A DNA stretch of 33,004 nucleotides from Nostoc sp. JL34 (GCF_017114945.1 NZ_JABXKQ010000127.1:1-33004), one strand, 5' to 3'; numbered from the stretch's first letter, positions 1 to 9,091 are shown. Notes: a model not told the origin generated them from the letters alone. Numbers and translations: made by a program.

Positions 1-603
1 CTGCAACCTCAACATGCAGCATATATGGGAACAGTAGCCCAAGGCTTCTTACCATTACCAGGAGATACATCACTGTGGATTGAAATCTCTCCTGGTATCG
101 AAATTAATAAGATTACGGATATAGCCCTGAAATCTGCCTCTGTCCGTCCAGGAGTGCAAGTAGTTGAACGACTGTATGGACTATTGGAAGTTCATTCTAG
201 CTCCCAAGGCGAAACGCGAGCCGCTGGTCAAGCCATTTTGGCGTTCTTGGGAGTCCGAAGAGAGGAATGTCTCAAACCGCGTGTTATTTCTAGTCAGATT
301 ATCCGCAACATTGATGCTTATCAAACACAACTCATTAATCGCACACGCCGGGGACAGCTACTACTAGCAGGACAAACACTATATGTATTAGAGGTGGAGC
401 CTGCTGCTTATGCCGCACTGGCTGCTAATGAAGCGGAAAAAGCAGCGAGGATTAACATTCTTGAAGTTCAAGCTGTAGGTAGCTTTGGACGGCTTTACTT
501 AGGTGGACAAGAACAGGATATTCTAGCAGGGGCGGCGGGAGCATTAACGGCCATTGAAAGTGTCGCTGGCCGGGTAAATTCTTTGGGTGGGCGTCAGGAG
601 TAA
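1..603 (+). CDS. ccmP: Carboxysome shell protein CcmP (tandem BMC domain), 5' end missing
   Basis: The frame is already open at base 1 (reads LQPQHAAYMGTVAQG), so the true start lies upstream of the window and the ATG at 25 is internal. Seen: about 200 residues with two related alpha/beta BMC halves; the second half starts near the INILEVQAVGSFGRLYLGG stretch. Known: CcmP is a tandem-BMC (BMC-T) minor shell protein of beta-carboxysomes that forms stacked trimers with a gated pore, proposed to pass larger metabolites such as 3-phosphoglycerate or RuBP. The assignment rests on recognisable sequence along the whole visible part, including FLPLPGDTSLWIEISPG and SSQIIRNIDAYQTQLINR. The next gene begins 10 bp after the stop on the same strand and may be co-transcribed. 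Nothing appears broken apart from the window edge. Confidence 0.9.
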   Translation: MQPQHAAYMGTVAQGFLPLPGDTSLWIEISPGIEINKITDIALKSASVRPGVQVVERLYGLLEVHSSSQGETRAAGQAILAFLGVRREECLKPRVISSQIIRNIDAYQTQLINRTRRGQLLLAGQTLYVLEVEPAAYAALAANEAEKAARINILEVQAVGSFGRLYLGGQEQDILAGAAGALTAIESVAGRVNSLGGRQE

Positions 604-613
604 AGGAGAGAAA

Positions 614-1420
614 ATGGTAAATCGAGAGCATCTAACTTTACTCAAAGCAGGTGCAGTTAGATGGATTGAGTGGAGAAAGAAAAATCCCCAAATTGAACCA
701 GACCTCAGCGGTGCGAATCTGCAAGGCGATAACCTCAGAGGCGCAAACCTCCAGAAGGTAAACTTGAGAAGGGTAGATTTAGGCAGTGCTTTACTGGTGC
801 GAGCAAACCTTAGTGGTGCTGACCTCAGTAGTGCCAACCTCTACAAAGCCTTCCTGAATGAAGCTAACCTGAGTGCAGCTAACTTCAGTGTTGCTAACTT
901 GAGTGGCGCTATACTTACACAGGCAGATTTGAGTCATGCCAATTTAATTGGAGCTGACTTGAGTGGGGTGGATCTTAGAGGCGCTGCGATCGCATCTGCT
1001 AATCTGATTGGTACTGACTTAAGAGGCGCTAACTTGAGAGATGCAGATTTGGGTGCAGCAAAGCTAATGCGGACTAACCTTTCTTTTGCCAATCTCATTG
1101 AAGCTAACTTGATAGCGGCTGACCTCAGTGAAGCAAACTTGTATAAGGCGGAAGCGTTGGGGGCTTATCTTTACAAAGCTGACCTACACAAAGCTAATTT
1201 GAACAAAGCTCACTTAAGTGGTGCATACCTGTTGCGGGCTAACCTCAGTGAAGCTGACTTGAGTCAAGCTGACTTGAGTTGGACTAACCTTAGAGACGCG
1301 AATTTGGCAGGGGCGAATTTTAGAGGAGCTAACCTTAGAGGAGCTGACCTTAGAGGAGCTAACCTCAGTGGGGTAAATCTTCAAGAAGCAATTATGCCTG
1401 ATGCTTCAAGGCACAATTAG
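614..1420 (+). CDS. Pentapeptide-repeat protein
   Basis: Seen: 268 aa, almost entirely A(D/N)LxG-type pentapeptides from about residue 28 to the end (for example ANLSGADLSSANLYKAF), which predicts a right-handed quadrilateral beta-helix. A short N-terminal part (VNREHLTLLKAGAVRWIEWRK) resembles the lead-in of many cyanobacterial pentapeptide proteins. The ATG at 614 is chosen over the in-frame GTG at 587 because AAGGAGAG (603-610) sits just upstream and the GTG would overlap ccmP. There is no signal peptide or membrane segment, so it is probably cytosolic. Known: cyanobacteria encode many such proteins with mostly unknown roles. Position directly behind ccmP hints at co-transcription but does not prove a carboxysome role. 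Confidence 0.88.
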   Translation: MVNREHLTLLKAGAVRWIEWRKKNPQIEPDLSGANLQGDNLRGANLQKVNLRRVDLGSALLVRANLSGADLSSANLYKAFLNEANLSAANFSVANLSGAILTQADLSHANLIGADLSGVDLRGAAIASANLIGTDLRGANLRDADLGAAKLMRTNLSFANLIEANLIAADLSEANLYKAEALGAYLYKADLHKANLNKAHLSGAYLLRANLSEADLSQADLSWTNLRDANLAGANFRGANLRGADLRGANLSGVNLQEAIMPDASRHN

Positions 1421-1441
1421 TTTATCCCACATTCTGCCAGT

Positions 1442-1469
1442 GCGTAGGCGTAGCCCGCCGCAGGCATCG
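1442..1469. repeat. Dispersed Nostocales palindrome-type repeat
   Basis: GCGTAGGCGTAGCCCGCCGC followed by AGGCATCG. This is recognised as a short GC-rich repeat scattered through Nostoc/Anabaena intergenic regions. It lies in an otherwise AT-rich 250-bp gap between the pentapeptide gene and the tRNA. The remainder of that gap (1470-1671) shows no gene. Confidence 0.5.
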
Positions 1470-1671
1470 TAAATGCTGTATTTTGGAAGCATGACAGCTT
1501 TACCATTAGATATTAGATAGAGCAAGCTTTTCGTGGGGTTTGACGATGGATACATTTTCCAGAACCACGATCTTTCAACTTGCTATGATATTATAGGAAA
1601 TGCGCTAAGATTTCCCTGACTTCACGGCATTTGAATATAGAATATATAGTCAAATGTCTGAGTAAATAGCT

Positions 1672-1756
1672 GGAGAGGTGTCCGAGCGGTTCATGGTGAC
1701 GCACTCGAAATGCGTTTTGGGGAAACCCAACGGGGGTTCGAATCCCCCCCTCTCCG
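1672..1756 (+). tRNA. tRNA-Ser (anticodon CGA)
   Basis: The acceptor arms GGAGAGG (1672-1678) and CCTCTCC (1749-1755) pair perfectly, with discriminator G at 1756. The D-arm begins TGTCCGAGC. The anticodon stem is ACGCA/TGCGT with loop CTCGAAA, giving anticodon CGA (reads UCG, serine). The long variable arm is class II, and the T-arm has a GGGGG/CCCCC stem with a TTCGAAT loop. The 3' CCA is not encoded. A protein-like open frame on the opposite strand here is the familiar false translation of a Ser tRNA. Confidence 0.97.
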
Positions 1757-2050
1757 TTTAAAAAGATTACTGAAAAACTAGTATACCGTCGCGGAAGTTT
1801 GCCCATCTTTAACAACTTGCTCAAGCAACTTGTTGTCTGGTTAATTGAGATGGTAGCTGGATTTACGGCGTCCTGTACTAGACAAAACCGATGGTTTTTG
1901 GCTTAATAGCTGAAATGTATCATTATTTGCAAGTGAGATAGGATTATACTTCAGTATTTATTTAAGTATATATTTTAAAATAGCAATAAAATATACACTA
2001 ATAGCACAGAATTTTGGGATAAACTAATGCCATCGTGTGAGGAGTGAACG

Positions 2051-3232
2051 ATGGTAAATCGCAGTTTGGGGCGAGTATTCTCATTTAGTGTTATCAGCAT
2101 TTGTTTATATCTGGGTATTAGTATAGGAGTCATTATCCGGCTTGGGCAATCACAACGATTAAACGCTGCTACTAAACCTACCGAGTCTGTACAATTTCCA
2201 TTAACTATCCCTGAACTTACGCCATCAACAACAGAACAACAAACCTTTCCAAATACTATTACCATCAAAGCCGTTGGAGATATTATTCCCGGCACTAATT
2301 TTCCTAATCATAGATTACCTCGCTTTCGAGAGCAATTATTACCAAAATCAGTGAGAACTCACTTGCAAGGATCTGATATCTTGTTTGGTAATTTTGAAAG
2401 TAGCCTAACTAATTATCCCTATACTGCTAAAGATATTAGTCGAGGACAAGTCTTTGCCTTTCGCTCTCCACCTGCATACGCCCAGCTATTTGCTAAGGCT
2501 GGTTTTAATGTGTTCAATATGGCGAATAACCATGCAATGGACTTTGGCTCGGTAGGGTTCAAAGATACAATGAAAAATCTTCAGGCTGTGGGCATTGCAA
2601 CATTAGGTCATAAAAATCAAATTCTTTATTTGGAAGCTAACAATATCCCCGTAGCTATGATTGGGTTTTCTCCTTATGAAATGTATAATTCCATTCATAA
2701 TTTAGCAGCAGCTAAAGCACTCGTAGCAGAAGCCAAAAATAAAGCCAATATTGTAGTAGTATCGATGCACGCTGGAGCGGAAGGAACGGGGGCACTACAC
2801 GTTAAGAATCAAACAGAGTTTTTTTATGGAGAAAACCGAGGGAATTCGATCAAGTTTGCTCGAAACATGATTGATGCCGGAGCAGACTTAGTGCTAGGAC
2901 ATGGGCCTCACGTTCCCAGAGCTATGGAAATTTATCAGGGAAAAATTATTGCTTATTCTTTAGGGAACTTTTTGGGATATCGGACTTTATCTACAAATGC
3001 CCAAACAGGTGATTCAATGATTTTAGAAGTCAAACTCAACTCAGCAGGAGATTTGGTATCAAGTAAAATTATCCCCGTTCGGATGGATCGGCAGGGAATT
3101 CCTCATATTGATCAGAGTTTTCAGACTGTAAAACTTATGCGTTATTTAAATAATCAAGCTTTTCCCAAGAATCCGGTGAAGATTAATAAGAAGGGGGAAT
3201 TGATTGTACAGAATAAACTTAATCCTTCCTAA
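2051..3232 (+). CDS. CapA/PgsA-family metallophosphatase-like protein, membrane-anchored
   Basis: Seen: 393 aa. An N-terminal hydrophobic segment (about residues 10-30) suggests a signal anchor and an exported catalytic domain. The CapA domain spans about 70-330 and carries the expected motifs in order: ITIKAVGDIIPG, LFGNFESSLT, FNMANNHAMDFG, VVSMHAGAEG and VLGHGPHVPRAMEIYQGK then AYSLGNF. These Asp/Asn/His residues make the metal site of the calcineurin-like fold. GAGGAGTGA lies just before the ATG. Known: the family was named for poly-gamma-glutamate capsule synthesis in Bacillus, but cyanobacterial members stand alone and their substrate is unknown. There are no capsule genes nearby, so polymer involvement is only a guess. 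Confidence 0.88.
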   Translation: MVNRSLGRVFSFSVISICLYLGISIGVIIRLGQSQRLNAATKPTESVQFPLTIPELTPSTTEQQTFPNTITIKAVGDIIPGTNFPNHRLPRFREQLLPKSVRTHLQGSDILFGNFESSLTNYPYTAKDISRGQVFAFRSPPAYAQLFAKAGFNVFNMANNHAMDFGSVGFKDTMKNLQAVGIATLGHKNQILYLEANNIPVAMIGFSPYEMYNSIHNLAAAKALVAEAKNKANIVVVSMHAGAEGTGALHVKNQTEFFYGENRGNSIKFARNMIDAGADLVLGHGPHVPRAMEIYQGKIIAYSLGNFLGYRTLSTNAQTGDSMILEVKLNSAGDLVSSKIIPVRMDRQGIPHIDQSFQTVKLMRYLNNQAFPKNPVKINKKGELIVQNKLNPS

Positions 3233-3391
3233 AATAATTCGTAATTCATAATTAGCTAATAGGAGTCAGCGCTGTGCTGAACTCACCGCGCTGCTTCACC
3301 AAAATCCCAAATTGAAAATATAAAATTGACTAGTACAACATGGCGGAAATAAACCAATCATTCCAAATCAACGAAACTTTATGCTGTATTC

Positions 3392-3422
3392 ATTTTTAAT
3401 TTTTAATTTTTAATTTTTAATT
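3392..3422. repeat. Short tandem heptamer repeat (TTTTTAA), about 4 units
   Basis: Four consecutive copies of a 7-bp TTTTTAA-type unit between the convergent capA-like and kinase genes. Such heptamer arrays are common in heterocystous cyanobacteria. The remaining gap (3233-3391) contains no gene. Confidence 0.6.
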
Positions 3423-3435
3423 CCGCCTTGCGGTA

Positions 3436-5061
3436 CTAGTTATTGTCATCTTGTGGCTTTTCCTCGAACTTCTGAATATTCTGGGGTTGGCTATTAGTCG
3501 GTGAATTTTGCTTTTCCAGTGTTGGTACTACCACAGCAGAAGGATCTGATTGTTTGGATTCCTTTGGTGGCGCTGCTGGTATAACCACAGGGTTTGACGG
3601 ACTTACGAGTTGAGGGGAGGCAGGATTTTGACTAGAAGCGGGTAAGTTCTTTTGTGGGAATGGTAATGGTGCGGGGGAAGCATTCCGCTCATCTCGGAAT
3701 ACCCGTAGTTTTTCCACTACCGAGGGCGTGGGTGAAACGCTAGGTGAAGGTGTAGATTGTTCGGAATCACCGCGTTGCGATTCTCTTGTAGGGCTACTGG
3801 TAGATTTTTCTTGAGAAGAACGACGATTGCGGCGACGCTGCTTGGAATTAGAGACAGGTGCTGTTTCGGTTCTTGAGGTAGTGTTAGTCTCTTCACCTCT
3901 GGGTGAAGATGTACTATCAAAATTAGGTGCTTTCGCGCCTGATTCTTGAGTTGGCTTTTCAACAAGTGGCTTGGCGGTGGGCTGCTGCTGAAATTTGGCT
4001 AATATACTGGCTATCCCAAAACCTGCTGTAGCAGCAACTAGGGCTACACCCATACCAATAAATACTTTAGATGACCCCAGCTTTTTAGCCAGTACAGTTT
4101 CCTTAGCCATACCTGGGTTGGGCTGCGCCAGCACAGATGGTCTATGAATAGAATTTTGGGCTGTTTTTCCAATTAAAGTTGCTGCCTGCTGGGCAGATAG
4201 ATTGACAGTTGGCACTGCATAAGTGGATAAAACTTGCGATGTCCCATTCATCCCATTTCCAGGTAGCAATTGCAGCCACTCAGCAACTGTCGCTGGCCGA
4301 AAACGAGACTCTACCGCCATACCGCGCATTACCGCTTGGTTGACAGCAGCACTCAAGTGTGGTTGCAGTTCGCGGGGGGAAGGCATTTGTTCGCGATCGC
4401 GCAATAATGCTGGCATGGGAACTTGAGCTGTCAATAGTGCATACAAGGTTGCCGCTAAACCATAAACATCCGTGGCGGGTGTACGCGCCGCTTGCGTCAT
4501 ATACTGCTCAATCGGAGAATAACCCTCAGAAACCAAACCTGTGTGAGTCTGCCTGACACCGCCATTAAATTCCCTGGCAATGCCAAAATCAATTAGTATT
4601 ACTTCTTGTGTTCCTTGACGAAGAATAATATTATCCGGTTTGACATCGCGGTGTAACAAGCCGTTGTTATGTACTACCTGCAACGCTGCCCCAATTTGCC
4701 GGATGTAATGAATTGCTGTGGCTTCAGGCAAAGTTATCCCTGGTAATACAAATGCGTCTCCCAAGGTTTCACCAGGAATGTATTCCATCACCATATAAGG
4801 CAGTCCAGCTTCCACAAAAAAGTCACTAACTCGGACTATATTTGGGTGAATACACGTAGCTAATCGTCTGGCTTCATCTTGGAATTGGCGCTCGAATTTG
4901 GCAAAATCAGGATGTTGTCGCAGCCGTTCATTGATGGTTTTCATCACCACCTCCTGACCCAAGTAGTGATGTGTAGCTTTAAAGGTAATGCCAAAGCCAC
5001 CCCGCCCTATTTCTTGAATTAGGGTATATTTTCCATCCTGCAAAATTGTGCCTGCTAACAT
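3436..5061 (-). CDS. Membrane-anchored serine/threonine protein kinase (PknB-like)
   Basis: Seen: 541 aa. The kinase domain occupies about residues 10-270 with all key residues: G-loop GRGGFG (19-24), VMK lysine 41, helix-C Glu near 64, HRD (137-139) followed by VKPDN, and DFG (158-160). Then come a linker, one transmembrane helix (about 333-353, FIGMGVALVAATAGFGIASI) and a low-complexity Ser/Pro/Gln-rich C-terminal tail without a recognisable sensor domain. The kinase is therefore cytosolic with a disordered tail probably outside the plasma membrane. Hanks-type kinases of this shape are abundant in Nostoc. The substrate is unknown. The start ATG at 5061 follows a stretch of TCCTGAGT repeats. 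It is monocistronic. Confidence 0.9.
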   Translation of the reverse strand: MLAGTILQDGKYTLIQEIGRGGFGITFKATHHYLGQEVVMKTINERLRQHPDFAKFERQFQDEARRLATCIHPNIVRVSDFFVEAGLPYMVMEYIPGETLGDAFVLPGITLPEATAIHYIRQIGAALQVVHNNGLLHRDVKPDNIILRQGTQEVILIDFGIAREFNGGVRQTHTGLVSEGYSPIEQYMTQAARTPATDVYGLAATLYALLTAQVPMPALLRDREQMPSPRELQPHLSAAVNQAVMRGMAVESRFRPATVAEWLQLLPGNGMNGTSQVLSTYAVPTVNLSAQQAATLIGKTAQNSIHRPSVLAQPNPGMAKETVLAKKLGSSKVFIGMGVALVAATAGFGIASILAKFQQQPTAKPLVEKPTQESGAKAPNFDSTSSPRGEETNTTSRTETAPVSNSKQRRRNRRSSQEKSTSSPTRESQRGDSEQSTPSPSVSPTPSVVEKLRVFRDERNASPAPLPFPQKNLPASSQNPASPQLVSPSNPVVIPAAPPKESKQSDPSAVVVPTLEKQNSPTNSQPQNIQKFEEKPQDDNN

Positions 5062-5310
5062 AAAGAGTCCTGAGTCCTGAGTGAGCAGATAAGTACCGAG
5101 TCCTGAGTTTTGAGGGATTTCCCAAAAATTTTCCCATATTTTTATCGGGCAGGGTTCTTGCCTGTCTATTTTACGGGATGTAGTTGTTGGAATTCCTGAA
5201 GTGAGAAAGACCTCCCCACGATCGCAACAGTTTTATCTTTCTCATAGGATAGCGCGGGAGTGCGGCAAGCTTAAAGCGGAAGACGGGTTAAGAGGATCTT
5301 TGAAAAGTTT
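5062..5310. other. Intergenic region with TCCTGAGT repeats
   Basis: Contains two adjacent copies of GAGTCCTGAGTCCTGAGT-like sequence (5066-5083) and another at about 5097-5107. The kinase promoter should be here (minus strand), but no convincing -35/-10 pair could be fixed by eye. No gene is seen. Confidence 0.4.
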
Positions 5311-5430
5311 TGGGCGATTGGAAATCGCGGCTACACAAGCAAAGTCCGCCTGCGCGGACTAACACAAAATCAAACTCTTTAACCCACGTAGGTGGGTTTT
5401 GTCTGTGTAGCCGTGATTTCGAATCGCCAA
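5311..5430. repeat. MITE-like palindromic element
   Basis: About 120 bp with near-perfect ~28-bp terminal inverted repeats. The left arm begins GGCGATTGGAAATCGCGGCT (5313-); the right arm ends GTAGCCGTGATTTCGAATCG (to about 5426). Inside are two perfect hairpins: AGTCCGC/GCGGACT (5343-5349 and 5354-5360) and AACCCAC/GTGGGTT (5381-5387 and 5392-5398). It has no coding capacity. The composition matches small dispersed non-autonomous elements common in Nostocales. A further partial copy of the right end (CGCCAAGG) repeats at about 5427-5448. Confidence 0.7.
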
Positions 5431-5686
5431 GGTTTCTAGTCGCCAAGGCTAGTAATAATTTAGACTTTTCAAACACCCTCTAAGGCTATTTTTTAGGTTT
5501 TATAGAAAAGTAGGCTAAAGTTTAGTGTCAAAACAGAATTCAGGAGTCAGAATTCAGAATTCAGAATGAATGATGTACAACTGGCAAATTTTGGGAAATT
5601 TCTGTTTAAACTCACTAGAATTTTGCTTAGTTTTGGATTTTAGATGTCTCTGAAATCTAAAATCCAAAATCTAAAATCCAAAATTA
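5431..5686. other. Intergenic region with short AT-rich repeats
   Basis: Contains repeated CAGAATTCAGAATTCAG (about 5538-5565) and several copies of AATCTAAAATCCAAA (about 5655-5683) just downstream of rpiA. These are Nostoc-type low-complexity repeats. No gene or convincing terminator is seen. Confidence 0.4.
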
Positions 5687-6397
5687 TTACAGTTGCCGCA
5701 CTAATGGCTGACCATCTTTGACTTCGCCAATTAAAACTAAATCGACACAGTTTACAAAGATCCCATTTTCCAGAACGCCGGGAATGTTATTCAATGTCTT
5801 TTCTAGTCCGGCTGGATCTTCGATGGAGTCAAATCTGACATCTAAGACAAAGTTCCCTTGGTCGGTGATTACTGGCCCAGCTTTTTTTACACCCATGCGA
5901 AGTTCTGGTTTACCACCGAGTTTTTTGATGGCATTGGTGACAGGGGTAATTGCCATTGGAATCACTTCCACAGGCACAGCGAAAGTAGAACCTAAGCGGT
6001 CTACTAACTTGCCACTGTCTACCACGACAATGAACTGTTCTGCTAGGTAGTCTACGACTTTTTCGCGGGTATGTGCTGCACCACCGCCTTTAATCAAATT
6101 CTTCTGCGGATCGACTTCATCTGCGCCATCAATGGCAATATCGATGTGGTCAATAGCATCCAAGGTGGCGAGAGGAACACCGTACTGCTTTGCCAGCACT
6201 TCTGACTGAAACGAGGTAGGTATACCAATGATATCTTTGAGTTCACCAGACTTGAGGCGATCGCCCAAAAACTGAATCGTATATGCTGTAGTTGACCCCG
6301 TACCCAACCCCACAATGGAACCCGACTTGACTAAGGCCGCGGCGGCTTTGCCAACTTCTTGCTTCATCAACTTGACGGGATCTGCTGCTGCTGTCAT
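5687..6397 (-). CDS. rpiA: Ribose-5-phosphate isomerase A
   Basis: Interconverts ribose-5-phosphate and ribulose-5-phosphate in the Calvin cycle and pentose phosphate pathway; cytosolic. Seen: 236 aa from the chosen start, the usual RpiA length. Conserved blocks are GLGTGSTTAY (about 30-39), IDGADEVDP (89-97, catalytic Asp), KGGGAAHTREK (103-113, catalytic Glu) and FVNCVDLVLIG near the C-terminus. The frame is open up to 6562, but the extra 55 residues do not resemble RpiA. The ATG at 6397 has AGGAG about 10 nt upstream, so it is preferred. Divergent from the SLH gene. Confidence 0.95.
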   Translation of the reverse strand: MTAAADPVKLMKQEVGKAAAALVKSGSIVGLGTGSTTAYTIQFLGDRLKSGELKDIIGIPTSFQSEVLAKQYGVPLATLDAIDHIDIAIDGADEVDPQKNLIKGGGAAHTREKVVDYLAEQFIVVVDSGKLVDRLGSTFAVPVEVIPMAITPVTNAIKKLGGKPELRMGVKKAGPVITDQGNFVLDVRFDSIEDPAGLEKTLNNIPGVLENGIFVNCVDLVLIGEVKDGQPLVRQL

Positions 6398-6638
6398 TCC
6401 CAAAACTCCTGAAAAACTGACTATAGTCCATAGTAGTGGGCAGATAACGCCAAAAGATGAAAGGTAAAAAACAAGTTTTTGCTGATTTCTACCCCCTTGA
6501 TTATGAAAACCAGCTAACATCACTACGTAGCTACGCAACATTACCCAGCCTAAATTCGTCATTGACTGAGACTAAATTTTGCGTTCACCTCAGTAACGTA
6601 GTTTTTTCAATTCCCGTTAGCAGCTAAAAGTGGTTATC

Positions 6639-7316
6639 ATGATGCGTCAGCTTTCAATTACTCTATCTTTAATGGCACTACTGCAAAGCTTGCCAGCAAT
6701 TGCTCAAGTACCAGAATCTACTTCTGGAACACCAGCTGATTCCATTCAACAGGTAACTGCTGCCAAATGGATGACAAACTTTCCCGATGGCAAGTTTTAT
6801 CCAGAAAGGTTACTGAGTCGGGCAGAATTAGCGTCGATTATGGTAAAAGCATTTCGGTTAGATAAAAGAGAAGCTGTTAACAAAGGAAATTTAACTATTC
6901 CAGATGTTCCTCGTTCTTATTGGGCATTTAATGATATACAGACAGTTCTAAAAACTGACATCATGAAAGGCTATCGAGGCGATGAATTCTTCCCTAACCA
7001 AAAGGTGACAAGGGCAGAAGCTCTGGCGATTTTTGCTCAGGCTTATGGTGTATTTCAATTTCCTGATGCTGCTGTGAATGAGATTCTGGCTTCACATCCA
7101 GATGAAAAGTCTATCCCAACTTGGGCTAGAAAAGCGATCGCTACAGTAGCTACCGAGGGATTTCTTAACACAGATGCTCAAGGTAATATTTCCCCTTTAA
7201 AACCTGTTACCCGTGGGGATATGGCTTATGTCTTGAGTAAATATTTGCAACGACAACAGCGACAACCCGAAACACCAGAAGTTCCAATTATTCCCAATAA
7301 CCCACAATCACCTTAG
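6639..7316 (+). CDS. Secreted S-layer homology (SLH) domain protein
   Basis: Seen: about 225 aa. The N-terminal signal peptide reads MMRQLSITLSLMALLQSLPA with cleavage probably after AIAQ. Three SLH-like repeats follow: WMTNFPDGKFYPERLLSRAE, then YWAFNDIQTVLKTDIMKGY with FFPNQKVTRAEALAIF, then WARKAIATVATEGFL with LKPVTRGDMAYVLS. The C-terminal tail is Pro/Gln-rich. Known: SLH domains bind secondary cell-wall polymers or peptidoglycan; in cyanobacteria they also occur at the N-terminus of outer-membrane porins, but no beta-barrel is present here, so this is a stand-alone periplasmic SLH protein. The start could be GTG 6630, ATG 6639 or ATG 6642; no strong ribosome site decides. Confidence 0.85.
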   Translation: MMRQLSITLSLMALLQSLPAIAQVPESTSGTPADSIQQVTAAKWMTNFPDGKFYPERLLSRAELASIMVKAFRLDKREAVNKGNLTIPDVPRSYWAFNDIQTVLKTDIMKGYRGDEFFPNQKVTRAEALAIFAQAYGVFQFPDAAVNEILASHPDEKSIPTWARKAIATVATEGFLNTDAQGNISPLKPVTRGDMAYVLSKYLQRQQRQPETPEVPIIPNNPQSP

Positions 7317-7346
7317 CTAGACTTTTTCTAGCCAACGGACTTAAAA

Positions 7347-8657
7347 TCAGTTTTGACCCTGACTTCTATACTTGTCTCGAATCTGGCGAAGATATAAGGA
7401 ATTAGACTGTGTTGGTTGCTGCAAGCCATAATTACCATAATTAGATTGTGGTGGTTGCGTCGGTTGCTGCAAGCCATAATTCCCATATCCCGTAGGGTTT
7501 GTGGGTGTAACAACACCTTGACTCTGGCTAGAGTAAGGTGCAATATTACTTGGTGCGATAGAGGTGGCTGGGGGCGTCACTGGTGCTAAATTAGGCACTA
7601 CCTGACCGTTATTTAAATTACCGTAGGGATTTTGCGGTAAGTTTGTACCCGTTGACGGATAACCTGTACCAGTATTTAAGCCATTGTTAGGCAATACCTG
7701 ACCGTTATTTAAATTACCGTAGGGATTTTGCGGTAAGTTTGCACCCGTTGATGGATAACCTGTACCAGTATTTAAGCCATTATTAGGCAATACCTGACCG
7801 TTATTTAAATTACCGTAGGGATTTTGAGGTAAGTTTGTACCCGTTGATGTGTAGCCTGTCCCAGGAGTTAACCCAGTATTTTGTAGAGAATTCTGACTGG
7901 ATAAGCTGTTGATGGGTGGCATTAGGGTTGTGCCTGAGTCAGAGACTTGCCCCAAGGTATTTGTCTGAGTTGGAGTGATACCATTGAAGCTAGATAATCT
8001 CTGGTTTGTCGATTGGTTCAGCGCCGCTTCAAGTGGGCTGATAGAGAGAGAATTTTGATTCTTGTTGGTTTTATTAGTCGATCCAATACCCTGGCTAGAG
8101 GATGTTTGTTCCCCTTGTGTTGGTTCTGACGCCCCAGTTAAGGTCTTGAGACCTAGAAACGGGTTATTACTATTAACCGTCCCAGTACGCAATAAATTTT
8201 CTGTTTGTACAACAAAGGGATTTTTCAGGGCTGGGGAGGTGTCGCTATTAACGCCTAAACCAGGATTTAATTTGGTATCACTAGCAGACTTTTGTTTGTT
8301 AACTACATCCTCTAATAAGCCTGTGCTATTTTTTGCCTCAGTCTTTTCCTTAGGCGTATTTGCCGTTGATGAGAGAGTTGCTTGCTCAAAATCATTAAAC
8401 AAAACTGGCAGGTTATCAATATCCGCTGCAATGGCTCTGTTTTCTGCTGACAGGGAGGAATCAGCAGGCTTTTGTGAAATGATTGGGTTTTTTTGCTTCT
8501 TATAAACGAAAATATCTGGGTTTGACCAGTATTCCCAGGTTATTAGCCCTACTACAGATAAAAAAATTGCAGATCCCCAAAAAGCAGGTCGCCCTAGATT
8601 TGATAACCTGGCTCTGAGATAGCGTAAGTAGGCGGGAGGATAATGACGATGTGGCAT
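7347..8657 (-). CDS. Low-complexity repeat protein with one N-terminal membrane segment
   Basis: Function not recognised. Seen: 436 aa. A short basic N-terminus (HRHYPPAYLRYLRARLSNLG) precedes one membrane helix (about residues 30-46, SAIFLSVVGLITWEYW). The rest is rich in Asn, Gln, Ser, Thr, Pro and Gly and is probably disordered. Three tandem 32-residue units share the core LPQNPYGNLNNGQV, and near the C-terminus GNYGLQQPTQ occurs twice. The positive-inside rule puts the long repeat region outside the cytoplasm. It is convergent with the SLH gene, 30 bp away. Possibly a wall- or envelope-spanning spacer; that is inference from composition only. Confidence 0.75.
   Translation of the reverse strand: MPHRHYPPAYLRYLRARLSNLGRPAFWGSAIFLSVVGLITWEYWSNPDIFVYKKQKNPIISQKPADSSLSAENRAIAADIDNLPVLFNDFEQATLSSTANTPKEKTEAKNSTGLLEDVVNKQKSASDTKLNPGLGVNSDTSPALKNPFVVQTENLLRTGTVNSNNPFLGLKTLTGASEPTQGEQTSSSQGIGSTNKTNKNQNSLSISPLEAALNQSTNQRLSSFNGITPTQTNTLGQVSDSGTTLMPPINSLSSQNSLQNTGLTPGTGYTSTGTNLPQNPYGNLNNGQVLPNNGLNTGTGYPSTGANLPQNPYGNLNNGQVLPNNGLNTGTGYPSTGTNLPQNPYGNLNNGQVVPNLAPVTPPATSIAPSNIAPYSSQSQGVVTPTNPTGYGNYGLQQPTQPPQSNYGNYGLQQPTQSNSLYLRQIRDKYRSQGQN
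7590..7877 (-). repeat. Three in-frame tandem 96-bp repeats inside the low-complexity gene
   Basis: The block ACCTGACCGTTATTTAAATT recurs at 7600, 7696 and 7792, an exact 96-bp period. Units 2 and 3 are almost identical at the DNA level, so the array is recent or homogenised. Each unit encodes 32 residues. Confidence 0.9.
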
Positions 8658-9091
8658 AGGATTGGTTATTTAAATTTACTATAAATTGGTAAAATTTGAT
8701 GGCATAAGCGTTGCTGTTTGATGCTTTTGCTTCCCTCAGAAGGAAATATCTCAACTGAAATTCGATTGTGATTTCATCCTAACTTCTCAAGAAATTATTA
8801 GTCATTCAGCAAGTCAAAAATTTACTATTTGCTTATTATAGACCAAACCGTTTAGTCTATAAATGACGACTTAGCCAATTATCCCCTTTTGAGTTGCATA
8901 ATCCTCAATAAAGACGCTCTTACACGGCAGAGGCGGGGATGCAATTTGAATGATTATTAGCCTATCAGATCAAATTTTACTTAAAGGTAAGAATTCAGAA
9001 TTAAGAAAACATTGATACTTAAACTTAATAATTTGATTAAAATCAAGCGTGCTAGAGCTTCTCGATTTGCCAATTTTTCTAACTCTTAAAC
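8658..9091. other. Gene-free region with a hairpin
   Basis: About 430 bp, AT-rich. A perfect inverted repeat TTATAGAC/GTCTATAA (8836-8843 and 8855-8862, 11-nt loop) is visible. It should contain the promoter of the low-complexity gene (minus strand) at its left end. No ORF with a credible start is seen. Confidence 0.4.

Noticed and set aside
1591..1824. Minus-strand open frame of 77 codons over the tRNA
   Set aside because: It contains the well-known false translation of a Ser tRNA (GEGGIRTPVG...); the tRNA fold is complete.
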